Origin: Marinihelvus sp942491555
Lineage (GTDB): Bacteria; Pseudomonadota; Gammaproteobacteria; Xanthomonadales; SZUA-36
Assembly: GCA_942491555.1 (NCBI GenBank)
Contig: CALOBN010000006.1
Location: 124,001-188,000, forward strand
Reading direction: 5' to 3'
Length of the DNA stretch: 64,000 bases
The notes under the pieces were generated by a model. That model was not told the origin of the DNA and ran no database searches. It saw nothing but the letters and a program-made list of their open reading frames with translations. The translations under genes and the position numbers were made by a program. Below, one piece after another: positions 34,321 through 43,056 of this stretch. Position 1 is the stretch's first letter. The number at the start of each line of letters is the position of its first letter.

Positions 34321-35304
34321 CTAATCGCCGCGAAACAGACTTTGATTCTCGCGGATAATGTTCCAGTCAATAGGAATTCCTGGAAACGAGTCCGGTCCCG
34401 TGACGATTTCGCGTTCTGGCTTAACTTCCTCCAAACGGCGAGAATCATTAATCCTGTGATTACCAATAACAACAGTGTTGGTTTCAGTTCCCAAATCGAA
34501 AAAATGAGTATCACGCGACCAGCTTTCTGTTGATTCCTGACTGGCTATCGCTAAGTCAGAAAATCGTCTCCTGAAGCTTTTCAGCAAGGGCGTTCTAAAA
34601 CCCAGGTCGTTCGTTGCCTGGTCTACAGCGAATTCTGCAACAGCATGATCAATGCCAAGCACGGACACATCGTAGGCTGGAAACCGACAACAGAGTGAGA
34701 ATCCAACATTGGTTGGCCAAACTCCGAAGTCCCACCCAAGACCTTTTGAAGCACGATGCCATGCCGCCTTCCAACCCAGAGGGGCCTCGCGCGAAAACAG
34801 CATGTCCCACTGGACATAATTTTTGGTGGCCAGGATCTTAAAAGAGGGCAGTTCTCCAAGACGATACGCCAGGCGCACATTATCTTTCAGAGCACGGAAA
34901 AAGTTTTCAGGAAGCGTGTCATCGTCATCAACATTCGTTGTCAGCACGAAGTCTGGTGCGCTCCCTTCCCAGAATTGATTCAGCCAACGGATGTTCCCCA
35001 AGGGGAGTTCCACATCAAAATTGATCACGAATGTTCGAGGGCGATTCTGAATTAACCGACTCAATCGAGCCCTGTATGAATCGGGCAAATTCGGATCAAC
35101 AACCAGAACCCAGTCAAAGTCCTGATCAGTCTGAGACAGTATGCCCGGGAGAGCTGTTGCCTCGAACAACACAAATCTCATATCGAGCCTGGAGGGACTT
35201 AAAGGATCATCTTTGCTATGCAAAACCGCACCTTCCTGGACAGAAGGAGGCCGGTAGCTGAACCTGGTAATGACAACGTGTCGTAGCGATAGATTTTGAG
35301 TCAT
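34321..35304 (-). CDS. Putative rhamnosyltransferase-type glycosyltransferase
   Basis: 327 residues. The N-terminal block HVVITRFSYR, RFVLFEATALPGILSQTDQDFDWVLVVDPNLP and the later TTNVDDDDTLPENFF (a DxD-rich site) match the Rhamno_transf family of putative rhamnosyltransferases found in surface polysaccharide loci. SWSRDTHFFDLG is also typical of this group's C-terminal region. It is a cytoplasmic GT-A-type enzyme. Its start ATG overlaps by 4 nt (ATGA) the stop of a short upstream reading frame that looks like a gene tail. With the GT32 gene it makes a small surface-glycan locus, though on the opposite strand. Confidence 0.85.
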   Translation of the reverse strand: MTQNLSLRHVVITRFSYRPPSVQEGAVLHSKDDPLSPSRLDMRFVLFEATALPGILSQTDQDFDWVLVVDPNLPDSYRARLSRLIQNRPRTFVINFDVELPLGNIRWLNQFWEGSAPDFVLTTNVDDDDTLPENFFRALKDNVRLAYRLGELPSFKILATKNYVQWDMLFSREAPLGWKAAWHRASKGLGWDFGVWPTNVGFSLCCRFPAYDVSVLGIDHAVAEFAVDQATNDLGFRTPLLKSFRRRFSDLAIASQESTESWSRDTHFFDLGTETNTVVIGNHRINDSRRLEEVKPEREIVTGPDSFPGIPIDWNIIRENQSLFRGD

Positions 35305-35421
35305 GGGCAGTTCGTTAGTGCGTAACTTTCAGATCTGTAAGCGTCGGAGCGGAAAGATTTCTCGAAAATGGCGTCGATGATGGCGCGGGTGTCAACCGGT
35401 TCGGGGCGCTTGCCCGCGCCC
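35301..35421 (-). pseudogene. Possible C-terminal remnant of an unknown gene
   Basis: Between the two minus-strand genes the frame ending at TGA (35303-35301) encodes a protein-like tail, GKRPEPVDTRAIIDAIFEKS followed by FRSDAYRSESY. There is no start codon; upstream it runs into the TolB/TPR coding region and a stop. The composition resembles the end of an oxidoreductase, but this is uncertain. The stop overlaps the glycosyltransferase start by ATGA, as if the lost gene once led an operon. Confidence 0.35.
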
Positions 35422-37455
35422 TCAGCTGTCGGCCGGGCTCAGCCCCAACAGGTCAATGAACCTCGGATGATGCCGAAGGTTTGTGAAAGCGGGATTGTGG
35501 GTCCACCATGTGCCGCGATAGGGCGTTGGCGAGGACAGGATCTTCGCCATCGTGTCCAGCGCGCGGCGATCATCACCAACCCTGGCAAAGATCTCCGCAG
35601 CGCAATAGGCAACGTCCGACCAGCGCAGGGCATCGCGCTGCCTGGGCATCATTGCCAACGCTCGCTCGGCCATTTCGATCGCCTCGTCGCGGTCGCCAAG
35701 ATACGCCAGCGCCAGGCCGAGACCGAGAATCATTCGTTCGTCAGTTGGGTTTTTCTCAGCCTCGCGACGCAGCAGGATCAGGGCCTCCTGCAGCATGGCG
35801 CGGCCCTCCAGTTCACGTCCGGTGGCCTCAAGCAGCATGCCCTGCACCAGTTCCACGGGCAGATAAACGTGCTGCATGACCAGCACCGCCTCCGGGTAGT
35901 TTTCGATACGCGCAAGTGCTTCTTCGGGCTTGCCTTCGAACGAGGACTGCAGAACCCAGAACCATGCCGGATAGGTGGACAGCGCGTCGGGAAAGCGAGA
36001 TAAGTGCTCGCGCGCGCACGCCAGTGATGCGTCGCCACCGCCAGTCCAGCAAATCATGACGCCCATGAGGTAAGTCCACTCATCGTCGGGATTGATGGTC
36101 CGGGCCTTTCGGTTGATTTCCGCCGCATCCGCGTCCCGGCCAAGGAACAGGCGCGTGTAGGCAACCTCGTTCATCGTGTTAGCGTTAAGAGGGTCGAGCG
36201 CCATGGAACGCTCCAGGGCCTCCAGACCCTGCTCAATCAGGCCCTGGCGACGCCACAAAAAGCCCAGCCGGGCCAGCACTTTGGCGTCGTTCGGTCGCTC
36301 GTTGTAGACCGCTGAGTACTCGATCAGGGCCGGATCCCAATCCCGCCGGCGATAGTGATACTCACCGAGGGCGAGTCGTGCGTCCTCACCTGAGGGGTCG
36401 ATCTCCAACGCTCGCTCAACGGATTCCAGGCCACGTAATAGTTGTTCCGGTCGGGTATCGTAACCAAACCAGTAAAGACCAAAATCGGCCTCGGCAAGTG
36501 ATACCCACGCCGCTTTAAATACCGGATCCAGGGTGGTCGCCTGGGCAAGTAACAGTCGCGCCTGGCGAAAATCCTGCTCCGCCCCGTGGCCTTCCGGCAG
36601 TATCTGGATGCCCTTGAGGTACGCCTCCCACGCGAGCGCGCTCTGTGTCGGAGCGGTCCCCAGGTCGGCCCGCTCCGGCGCGGACAGGGTGATACGCAAC
36701 TGCTCGGCCACCTCCAGCGCGATCTCCGACTGAACGGCAAGGGCGTTCTCGAAAGGCCGGTCCAGTTGCGCTGACCACACCTGCGTATTGTCAGCGACGC
36801 GTATTACCTCCGGAATAACCCGCACCAATGCCTCGCCAACTTCATTGCGCTCCCAGAAAACGTTGCCAAGCAATACGTAATCGGCCCCCATCGCCAACCC
36901 GAACTCACTCGGCGTCTGCGTCGAGCCCTTGAAGGCCTTGGCACTGGAGGGCGAAAGCAGCGCCAGCCCCCGAAGACCGGAAAGCCGGCTGCCCAACTCC
37001 GCAGTCAGACCGTCGGCGAGAAATGAGTCCGCAGGGGCACCGAGGTTCAAAAAGGCGAGTATCGCCAGGCGCGGGATGGTTTCAGACACTTCGATAAAGG
37101 GCGCTTGTGAAGGCAGCGCAGATGGTTCCGACACCGGCTTCCCGGGGCGATCTCCTGAACCCAGCGAGATCAGGGCGAATAATGTACCCGCAACGATCAG
37201 GGTCAGAATCGCCGCCTCGCTCCGCAGGACACGCTGATGGCCGCGCTCCCCATGAAACCAGGCAAGGGTGAGCACCAGTGGCAGGCCCCCGACAAGCAGC
37301 ACGTGCAGGGCCCTCACCCCCGCCATTGGCAGGTTCCAGGGCTCGGCCACCACCTCGGCCACCTGCGCCACGACCCAGGCGGTAGCGACGTAGACCAGGG
37401 CCCACTGGATGAGCTTGCGTTGTCGCAGTTTTTCGAGGGCGGACAATGCGGTCAT
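35422..37455 (-). CDS. Second membrane TolB-domain / TPR protein
   Basis: 677 residues, paralogous in architecture to the protein at 26692. N-terminal hydrophobic segments at about 18-35 (WALVYVATAWVVAQVAEV), 45-65 and 82-98 are followed by a TolB-like domain (RLAILAFLNLG, FLADGLTAELGSRLSGL, LLSPSSAKAF, DNTQVWSAQLDRPFENALAVQSEIALEVAEQLRI). TPR repeats occupy about 290-660 (ALERSMALDPLNANTMNEVAY and others). An AGGAAA ribosome-binding site precedes the ATG. The tail THNPAFTNLRHHPRFIDLLGL is the usual end of this family. A signalling or assembly scaffold role is inferred; no catalytic domain is present. Confidence 0.87.
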   Translation of the reverse strand: MTALSALEKLRQRKLIQWALVYVATAWVVAQVAEVVAEPWNLPMAGVRALHVLLVGGLPLVLTLAWFHGERGHQRVLRSEAAILTLIVAGTLFALISLGSGDRPGKPVSEPSALPSQAPFIEVSETIPRLAILAFLNLGAPADSFLADGLTAELGSRLSGLRGLALLSPSSAKAFKGSTQTPSEFGLAMGADYVLLGNVFWERNEVGEALVRVIPEVIRVADNTQVWSAQLDRPFENALAVQSEIALEVAEQLRITLSAPERADLGTAPTQSALAWEAYLKGIQILPEGHGAEQDFRQARLLLAQATTLDPVFKAAWVSLAEADFGLYWFGYDTRPEQLLRGLESVERALEIDPSGEDARLALGEYHYRRRDWDPALIEYSAVYNERPNDAKVLARLGFLWRRQGLIEQGLEALERSMALDPLNANTMNEVAYTRLFLGRDADAAEINRKARTINPDDEWTYLMGVMICWTGGGDASLACAREHLSRFPDALSTYPAWFWVLQSSFEGKPEEALARIENYPEAVLVMQHVYLPVELVQGMLLEATGRELEGRAMLQEALILLRREAEKNPTDERMILGLGLALAYLGDRDEAIEMAERALAMMPRQRDALRWSDVAYCAAEIFARVGDDRRALDTMAKILSSPTPYRGTWWTHNPAFTNLRHHPRFIDLLGLSPADS

Positions 37456-37524
37456 AAAAGTTTCCTGGCCAGTGCCGGAAATATATCAGGCTTTTGTATC
37501 CGGGCCCATCAGCTGACTGGAGAT

Positions 37525-37650
37525 CTATCGCTGGTTCTGGCTTTCCCGGTTCAGGTTGTACTTCATGATGCGTCCGTGGCGATCGGTGATATCCCGCTCA
37601 AGGTCAAATACGTCCATGGCCTGGACCCGCATTTGCAAGCGAAATCGCTT
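37525..37650 (-). pseudogene. Remnant of an aldo/keto reductase C-terminus
   Basis: The minus strand encodes QMRVQAMDVFDLERDITD followed by RHGRIMKYNLN and a short tail ending at TAG (37527-37525). This is clearly homologous to the last 30 residues of the intact reductase at 39776-40822 (GDVFDLERDKSGRHGRIMKYNLNED is its end). There is no start and the homology fades above about 37640. It is therefore a fragment of a second copy, left in a 530-bp decayed region that also holds a transposase fragment. Confidence 0.65.
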
Positions 37651-37797
37651 TTGTGCTGGCGGACGAAGAGCCCAGCGGTGATCTTTGGCTATATGAAGCG
37701 GCTAGCGCACGACGACACCCTGGTCTGGCTCCAGCTCATCCACGACGGCAACCAGGAAATCTGGCAGGTTAATTAATGCCCTCGAAAACGCAGACTT

Positions 37798-37977
37798 ATG
37801 AGTCTCGAAAGAGAACTGGCGCTGCAGGTTACTGAGGAACACGAGGCTGGCGTCTCCGTTCCTGACATCACCCGTTGTCACGGCGTGGCTGAGAACAGCA
37901 TCTGTCGATGGAGCGCGCACCATACCTCAGATGCATCGTTTGAGTGCATTCGATCCGTTTTACCCTGCTATCGGTAG
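37798..37977 (+). pseudogene. Truncated transposase helix-turn-helix fragment
   Basis: A 59-codon frame, MSLERELALQVTEEHEAGVSV then PDITRCHGVAENSICRW, has the layout of the N-terminal HTH of IS3/IS66-type transposases (a helix, then ARRHGVSENTLYRW-like recognition helix). It ends after about 15 unrelated residues at TAG, so only the DNA-binding part of an OrfA-like protein remains. The preceding 150 bp (37640-37790) contain protein-like pieces in two frames (DEEPSGDLWLYEA and DTLVWLQLIHDGNQEIWQVN) that suggest another frameshifted remnant. Confidence 0.5.
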
Positions 37978-37984
37978 TCTTACC

Positions 37985-39685
37985 CTAGTCCGCGCGCATC
38001 GTCTCATCACTGCGGCCATCCCAGTACAAACCAGTGATGCTGGCTACCCGCCCGGAATCGTCGCGGTTGAAGCGCATGCGAAACCAGTGCACGCCCTCGA
38101 TGGTGAAGACGTCCTTATCCAGCGGTAGCAGCAGACTGTCCGATGACGCGCCCTGCCGGCTGTATATCAACCCTTCCCCGGAACTTCGGATCAGCCGAGG
38201 ACCGAACTGGCCGACGTAGTCATTGAGTAATTCTGAATCCGGTTGGTAGGCCTTCTCCGCCGAAGCGAGTCCGTCCTGCAACCAGGCGAGACGCGGCACG
38301 ATTGCTTCTTCGCGTGCGGGGTCTGCATCCAGCGCGGCCTCATAGTCTTCTACCGCGCCCGCATAATTGTTCATCCGGGTCCGAATGTCAGCACGACTCT
38401 CCAGCCACATCGCTCCCCCAAATCGATCCACGCCCCAATCCGCAATGCGCCCCGCCAGCACAAATTCGCCCTGCTCAACCAGGAAGGACCCAACGCGCTG
38501 AGCTTCATTGCCAGCAATGTCCTCCGGCAAATCGGACAAAATACCCTCAATGGCCTCGAATGCCTCATCCCCCGACAGCTGCGTCACCGCGTGGCGGAGC
38601 GCCTTGCGCGCCTGGAACCCCGGAGCGTCCCAGCGGTAATAGTCCAGGTAACGAAGGGCCCAGTAGGTGTCATCAAAGGCCAGGTCCAGCACGTCCTCGG
38701 TGATCGACAACCCCAGCGAGGTGTTCGTGAAATAGACCAGGCCGTCTTTTGTTCCCGGATAGGCCAGCACGAAGCAGCGGAAGTTGCCGTTGTCACCCCA
38801 GTGCCAGATCGCGGGTTCGCCATCACCCTGCTGAAAGCCCCAGCCCAGGGTCCAGCCCAGGTATTCCCAGGTGCTCTCGTCACCCCAGCCGCCAATGTCC
38901 GACTGCTGCAACACCATGGCTTCGGCCAGTTCTGCAGGCAGACCTTCACCATCCATAACGGCGATCAGGAAACGCGCATAATCAAGCGCCGTGGTATGCA
39001 GACTGGCTGCGGCGTTCGCTGATTCAGGCCGCACTTTCTCAGCGGGCTGACCGCCCAGGTCATGCGGACTGGCTGCTTTTTGATCGTAGGCCCCGGTCCA
39101 GATGAAAGAAGAGGAAGACATGCCCAGCGGCTCGAAGACCTCCTCCCTGGCCAGTTCATTCAGGGTTTTACCCGTGCGTCGTTCGAGCATGGTGGCCAGG
39201 TACACAAACCCTTCACCGGAGTAGTTCCAGGTGCTGCCCGGGTCATGATTCATTTCAAGAGGTGTGCCGCCCCAGTTGGGCAGCCCGGAGTTGTGGGTCA
39301 GAACCATGCGCGCGGTGATTTCGCGGGCACGCGGATCATGGGCCAACCGTTCGTAACCCGCCTCGTCCCAGAGCGGTTTATCCAGATCCAGCAGCCCGCG
39401 CGCTGCCAGTTTCAGGGTGATGTAAGCGACCACGGGCTTGCTCAGCGAAGCGGCCTCGAACACCGTATCTTCGGTCACCGCCTCTTTGGTATTCCTGTCC
39501 TTGACCCCAAGCGCGTAACTCCAGAGGATCTCGCCTTCTTGGATGCGTGCGATGCTCAAACCAGGAATCTCCGCCTGGCCCATCAGCTCGACAAGCGCCG
39601 GCGGCGGAGGGGTCGGCGTTTGAGCAGCAAGGCCTATGGGCAGTGCCATCATCAAGACGAGGCAAACAGCAGAGATATGATTCAT
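37985..39685 (-). CDS. Exported beta-lactamase-fold serine hydrolase
   Basis: 566 residues starting at MNHISAVCLVLMMALPIGLAAQ, a signal peptide (the frame opens at 39775 but the extra part is not conserved). The class C/serine hydrolase domain covers about 25-400. The SxxK nucleophile motif is S80-L-S-K83, the Tyr motif is Y155-S (WNYSGEGF), and IWHWGDNGNF gives the HxG triad of the third motif. The C-terminal 170 residues include a helical TPR-like portion (MNNYAGAVEDYEAALDADP) and a DUF3471-like beta domain (IEGVHWFRMRFNRDDSGRV). Such enzymes act as esterases, D-aminopeptidases or amidases in the periplasm. It is adjacent to, but separated by 90 bp from, the aldo/keto reductase. Confidence 0.9.
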   Translation of the reverse strand: MNHISAVCLVLMMALPIGLAAQTPTPPPPALVELMGQAEIPGLSIARIQEGEILWSYALGVKDRNTKEAVTEDTVFEAASLSKPVVAYITLKLAARGLLDLDKPLWDEAGYERLAHDPRAREITARMVLTHNSGLPNWGGTPLEMNHDPGSTWNYSGEGFVYLATMLERRTGKTLNELAREEVFEPLGMSSSSFIWTGAYDQKAASPHDLGGQPAEKVRPESANAAASLHTTALDYARFLIAVMDGEGLPAELAEAMVLQQSDIGGWGDESTWEYLGWTLGWGFQQGDGEPAIWHWGDNGNFRCFVLAYPGTKDGLVYFTNTSLGLSITEDVLDLAFDDTYWALRYLDYYRWDAPGFQARKALRHAVTQLSGDEAFEAIEGILSDLPEDIAGNEAQRVGSFLVEQGEFVLAGRIADWGVDRFGGAMWLESRADIRTRMNNYAGAVEDYEAALDADPAREEAIVPRLAWLQDGLASAEKAYQPDSELLNDYVGQFGPRLIRSSGEGLIYSRQGASSDSLLLPLDKDVFTIEGVHWFRMRFNRDDSGRVASITGLYWDGRSDETMRAD

Positions 39686-39775
39686 TGGCGGGTGTCCTTT
39701 CAAGTATAAAAAGTATAAATCGCCGTTGTGGACAATCGGCCATGATAAAGGAGTCTTTGCCGTGGCCTGAAGCAA

Positions 39776-40822
39776 TCAGTCCTCGTTGAGGTTGTACTTC
39801 ATAATGCGGCCGTGGCGGCCGGATTTATCCCGCTCCAGGTCGAAGACATCCCCGGGCGGTACGTTCATTTGCTGTTGCACGCGGTTAAGCGCCTCCAGGT
39901 CCTGCTTGCGAAGACTAAAACGGAACAGCTCTGCATAGCGGTGCAAATGGGCCCGGTTACGCGCGCCGATAATGACCGCAGCCACGCGGGGTTGCTCCAG
40001 CACCCATCGACAGGCCACCGAGGCAAGACTGACGTTGTGATGATCGCCAATCATTCTGAGAGTCTCGAGCAGTGACTGAAACAGATCCCAGCCCCCGGCC
40101 TCTTCAATCACCAGGCGGTATTTCACCAGTGAGCGGTTTTCCAGCAGTGAAACCTCCGCCTGGGTCTCGGTAACCCCAAGCCAGCGATCGCTCAGAAAGC
40201 CCCCGGCGAGCGTGCCGTAACACAACAGGTGCAGCCCATGCCCTGCACAGAGTTCTACCAGGCCTTTTTCGGGCCGGGTATCGAGCAGCGAATACTGAAC
40301 CTGGGTGGTGGTCAGGGAAATGCCCGACTCGATAATCTCCCCGGTAACCTGCCGGTTGAAGTTGGTCAGGGACAGGCGGTCAATCTTGCCTGCCTGCCTC
40401 AGGTCCTGCAGCCAGCCCGCCGCTTCCAGGTAGCCGGGAATGTCCGTGTTCCACCAGTGAAACTGCACCATGTCCAGGCGTTCCTGGCGCAGGCGGTGCA
40501 GCGAGCGGTCAATAATGCGTTCCACGTCGCCGCGACGCAGGGTGCCGAGCTGGGCGTAGTCCGGGACATATTTGCTGTGAACCTTCACCGGAAGCGGGTG
40601 GTCGCTGGCGCGGTTTGCCGCGAGAAAGTCCCCGATCAGTGCCTCAACACCGGTGTAGATATCCGCGCAGTCAAAGGTGTCGATACCCAGCTCCGCAAAG
40701 GCACGCATATCCCCCAGGGGATCCTGCAATCCCTGCTCACTGTGTCCCTCGGCAAGCTGCCAGCCGCCCTTGATAACTCGTGATATGGCGTAGTCCGGGT
40801 CGAGGTGGAAACGTTCGATCAT
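39776..40822 (-). CDS. Aldo/keto reductase
   Basis: 348 residues; the ATG at 40822 overlaps the TIGR04076 stop by ATGA, so it is preferred to the GTG at 40831. The TIM-barrel reductase tetrad is visible as D51 (TFDCADIY), Y56, K84 (VHSKYVP) and a His near 119 (VQFHWWN). The NADPH phosphate-binding end is VAAVIIGARNRAHL. The C-terminus DVFDLERDKSGRHGRIMKY is specific to this subfamily. It reduces an unknown carbonyl. It forms a translationally coupled operon with the small TIGR04076 protein; the two may act together. A C-terminal fragment of a second copy remains at 37525. Confidence 0.92.
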   Translation of the reverse strand: MIERFHLDPDYAISRVIKGGWQLAEGHSEQGLQDPLGDMRAFAELGIDTFDCADIYTGVEALIGDFLAANRASDHPLPVKVHSKYVPDYAQLGTLRRGDVERIIDRSLHRLRQERLDMVQFHWWNTDIPGYLEAAGWLQDLRQAGKIDRLSLTNFNRQVTGEIIESGISLTTTQVQYSLLDTRPEKGLVELCAGHGLHLLCYGTLAGGFLSDRWLGVTETQAEVSLLENRSLVKYRLVIEEAGGWDLFQSLLETLRMIGDHHNVSLASVACRWVLEQPRVAAVIIGARNRAHLHRYAELFRFSLRKQDLEALNRVQQQMNVPPGDVFDLERDKSGRHGRIMKYNLNED

Positions 40823-41172
40823 TCTTTCCACGGATTATCGTCGGGCAAAGGTTCAATGGTGGTTTCATCACGGTTCACCACCTGTTTACCAATGCGACTG
40901 ATGCGGAACCGGCCGCCACAATGCGGGTCCGGGCAGGCGATCACGTGATCGGTGGCCATCCAGTCATATTCATTCAGGGGCCGCTGTTTGGTGGGCAGGA
41001 GCGGCAGCAGTGCCGCCAGGGCGTACATGGAAAACGGCTTGCCGGTCTCGAAATGGAGGTTCTCACCACGAACCTCGAAAGAACTACCCACCTCATGGCG
41101 GCACACGAAGGGACGATCGCCTTCAATGGTCTCCACGCGGAGGTCGTAAAGGGTAAACTGCGGATCATTCAT
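40819..41172 (-). CDS. TIGR04076-type small protein
   Basis: 117 residues from MNDPQFTLYDLRV at 41172 (an upstream in-frame start at 41190 is also possible). The pattern YDLRVETIEG.RPFVCRHEVGSSFEV, then GKPFSMYALAALLPLLPTKQR and VIACPDPHCGGRFRI, fits the uncharacterised TIGR04076 family. Its three cysteines (C30ish, and CPDPHC) may bind metal or redox-cycle. It is upstream of and overlaps the aldo/keto reductase by 4 nt, implying coupled translation and a shared pathway. No biochemical role is established. Confidence 0.7.
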   Translation of the reverse strand: MNDPQFTLYDLRVETIEGDRPFVCRHEVGSSFEVRGENLHFETGKPFSMYALAALLPLLPTKQRPLNEYDWMATDHVIACPDPHCGGRFRISRIGKQVVNRDETTIEPLPDDNPWKE

Positions 41173-41271
41173 GAATCTACCTGCATGCATGTGGTGCCCC
41201 CAATTATGACTCCAAACTCATCGCTGAACACTCACCGCTCCACTCCGCCGCTGACAGCCCGGGTAATAACA

Positions 41272-43041
41272 GTGAAAAAGCAGCTGCTTACGCTGTTCTT
41301 GCTCACCAGCCTGTCCCTGCTGTCTCTATCGACAAATGCCCGTGCCAATAGCGCGGCAGAAGCCGTGGTGGAGAACTACATTTCCGCATGGAAAGCGTTC
41401 TACCCCAGCCGCGCCTTTGCCTACGGAGACGCGGAAAGCGCTGACGCCTTTGAAAACTTTTCCGGGGAAAAAGTCCCCGGGTGGCTCGAGTTGAATGCCC
41501 GCACCGCCAACCAGGCCCGGACCTTGCTTGACGATGCCGAACTTGACGATCGTGTTCTCGACATAGAAACACGAACCAACCTCCTCGTGCTGCATGGACA
41601 GGCGGTGAATGAGCAGGCCACCTGGCGCGAGGATGAACCACTCACCCGGCAGCCGCAGTGGTACGCGGGACAGGTTTCCCAGGCCCTGACCCACTTGATG
41701 GTCCGTGACCAGCTGTCGGCTGCTGCACGACAACAGGCCCTCGTGACACGGCTCAATGGGGTCGCAGCACTGTGCCAGCTGGGCGCTGAACAGCTCACCG
41801 GGGGCAATGCGCTGCGCACGCAACGCGCCATTCGCACCCTGGCTGGCACGCGGTCGTTCTATGCGGATGACCTCCCTGCCCTGGTTGAACGCTGGAATGA
41901 AGAAACAGAATCGGCATCTGACCCCGCCACGACGCAGGCCATTGGCCATTAACAGGCGGTGGACGCCATCACCGCCCTGGAAGCACGGCTCAACGCCCTG
42001 CTCCCCTCGCTCCCGGAAGACCCGGCCATGGGCGCCGACCTCTACGCCGCCAAACTGGCACGGCGCATTGGCCCGGAGCTGACACCCGACCAGCTTCTCG
42101 CGCGTGCGCTGGAAGAAATGCGCCAGGTGCGGGCGCTCATGGTGGCCGAGTCCTGGCGCTGGTATCAAAACCTTGATTCAGCAGATCCGGCAACCGGCGA
42201 AAACCCGGAACTGTCCAATGAAGAGGTACTGACGCTGGCCCTGGAGGCCATGGAAGCTGCCCGGGTAGACAACCAGGCGGATTTTCTCGCCCAGTTTGAA
42301 TTCCTCACCGCCGCCTCGGAACGCTTCGTGGTGGAAAACGCCATTGCCACGGTGCCCACACCCACCACCTTGTACGTCGCCTTGTCCCCGGCCCATTTCA
42401 GCGGCGCCGCCGTGGGCGGTGTGTACCCCAGCGGCCCCTTTGACCCGCAGGCAGACACGCTGTTTTATATTCCCTCCGTTCCCGACGATGCACCCCAGGA
42501 AGCGCGGGACGGCTTCTATCGTTCCTTCAACGATCACTTCAATGCCATGATCATTTCCCACGAGATGTTCCCGGGGCACTATCTGCAATACAAGGTGGCG
42601 GTCAGTGAAGCACCGCCGATCCGGTCCCTGTTCTCCAATGGTGCCTATACCGAGGGCTGGGGGAGCTTTGTTGAAGAACTTCTGCTGGACGCAGGATGGG
42701 CCGACAACGCGCCCCTGACGCGCCTGGCGCATTTGCGTAAACGACTGGAAAACGCCACCCGCGCCACCGTGAGTGTGCAGGTGCATACCGCCGGGTGGGA
42801 TCGCGAGCAGGTGCTTGAATTTGCCCGGGAAGAAGGACTGCTGGCGCCCCAGTTTGCTGAGAACCTGTGGCAACGCGTGGTGAACTCGCCGCTGCAGATC
42901 ACCACCTATTTTGTCGGCTGGACCCAATTCCAGGAACTCTTTGCGCAGCGCCCGGAAGGCCCGCTGATGCCCTGGGTGGATGGCGTACTTCGAGCGGGCC
43001 CGGTGCCCATGAATTTGCTGCCGCCACTGCTGGCCAAATGA
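41272..43041 (+). pseudogene. Exported DUF885 peptidase-like protein, broken by in-frame TAA
   Basis: From a GTG at 41272 a signal peptide (KKQLLTLFLLTSLSLLSLSTNARA) and the DUF885 N-terminal half run to a TAA at 41950-41952. The same frame then continues without a gap (QAVDAITALEARLNALLPS) to 43041. Joined, the product is about 590 residues, the normal DUF885 length. The downstream half holds the zinc-binding HEMFPGHYLQY motif, SFNDHFNAMIISHE, and YTEGWGSFVEELLL. DUF885 proteins are presumed metallopeptidases of the periplasm. Because only one base would need to change, this is either a recent pseudogene, a sequencing error or stop-codon readthrough. The second half alone could start at GTG 41959 but would lack a signal peptide. 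Confidence 0.8.
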
Positions 43042-43056
43042 TCCCGGGCTGACTGC

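Noticed and set aside
41326..42168. 280-codon minus-strand frame across the DUF885 stop
   Set aside because: Antisense to conserved DUF885 sequence on both sides of the stop; no domain.
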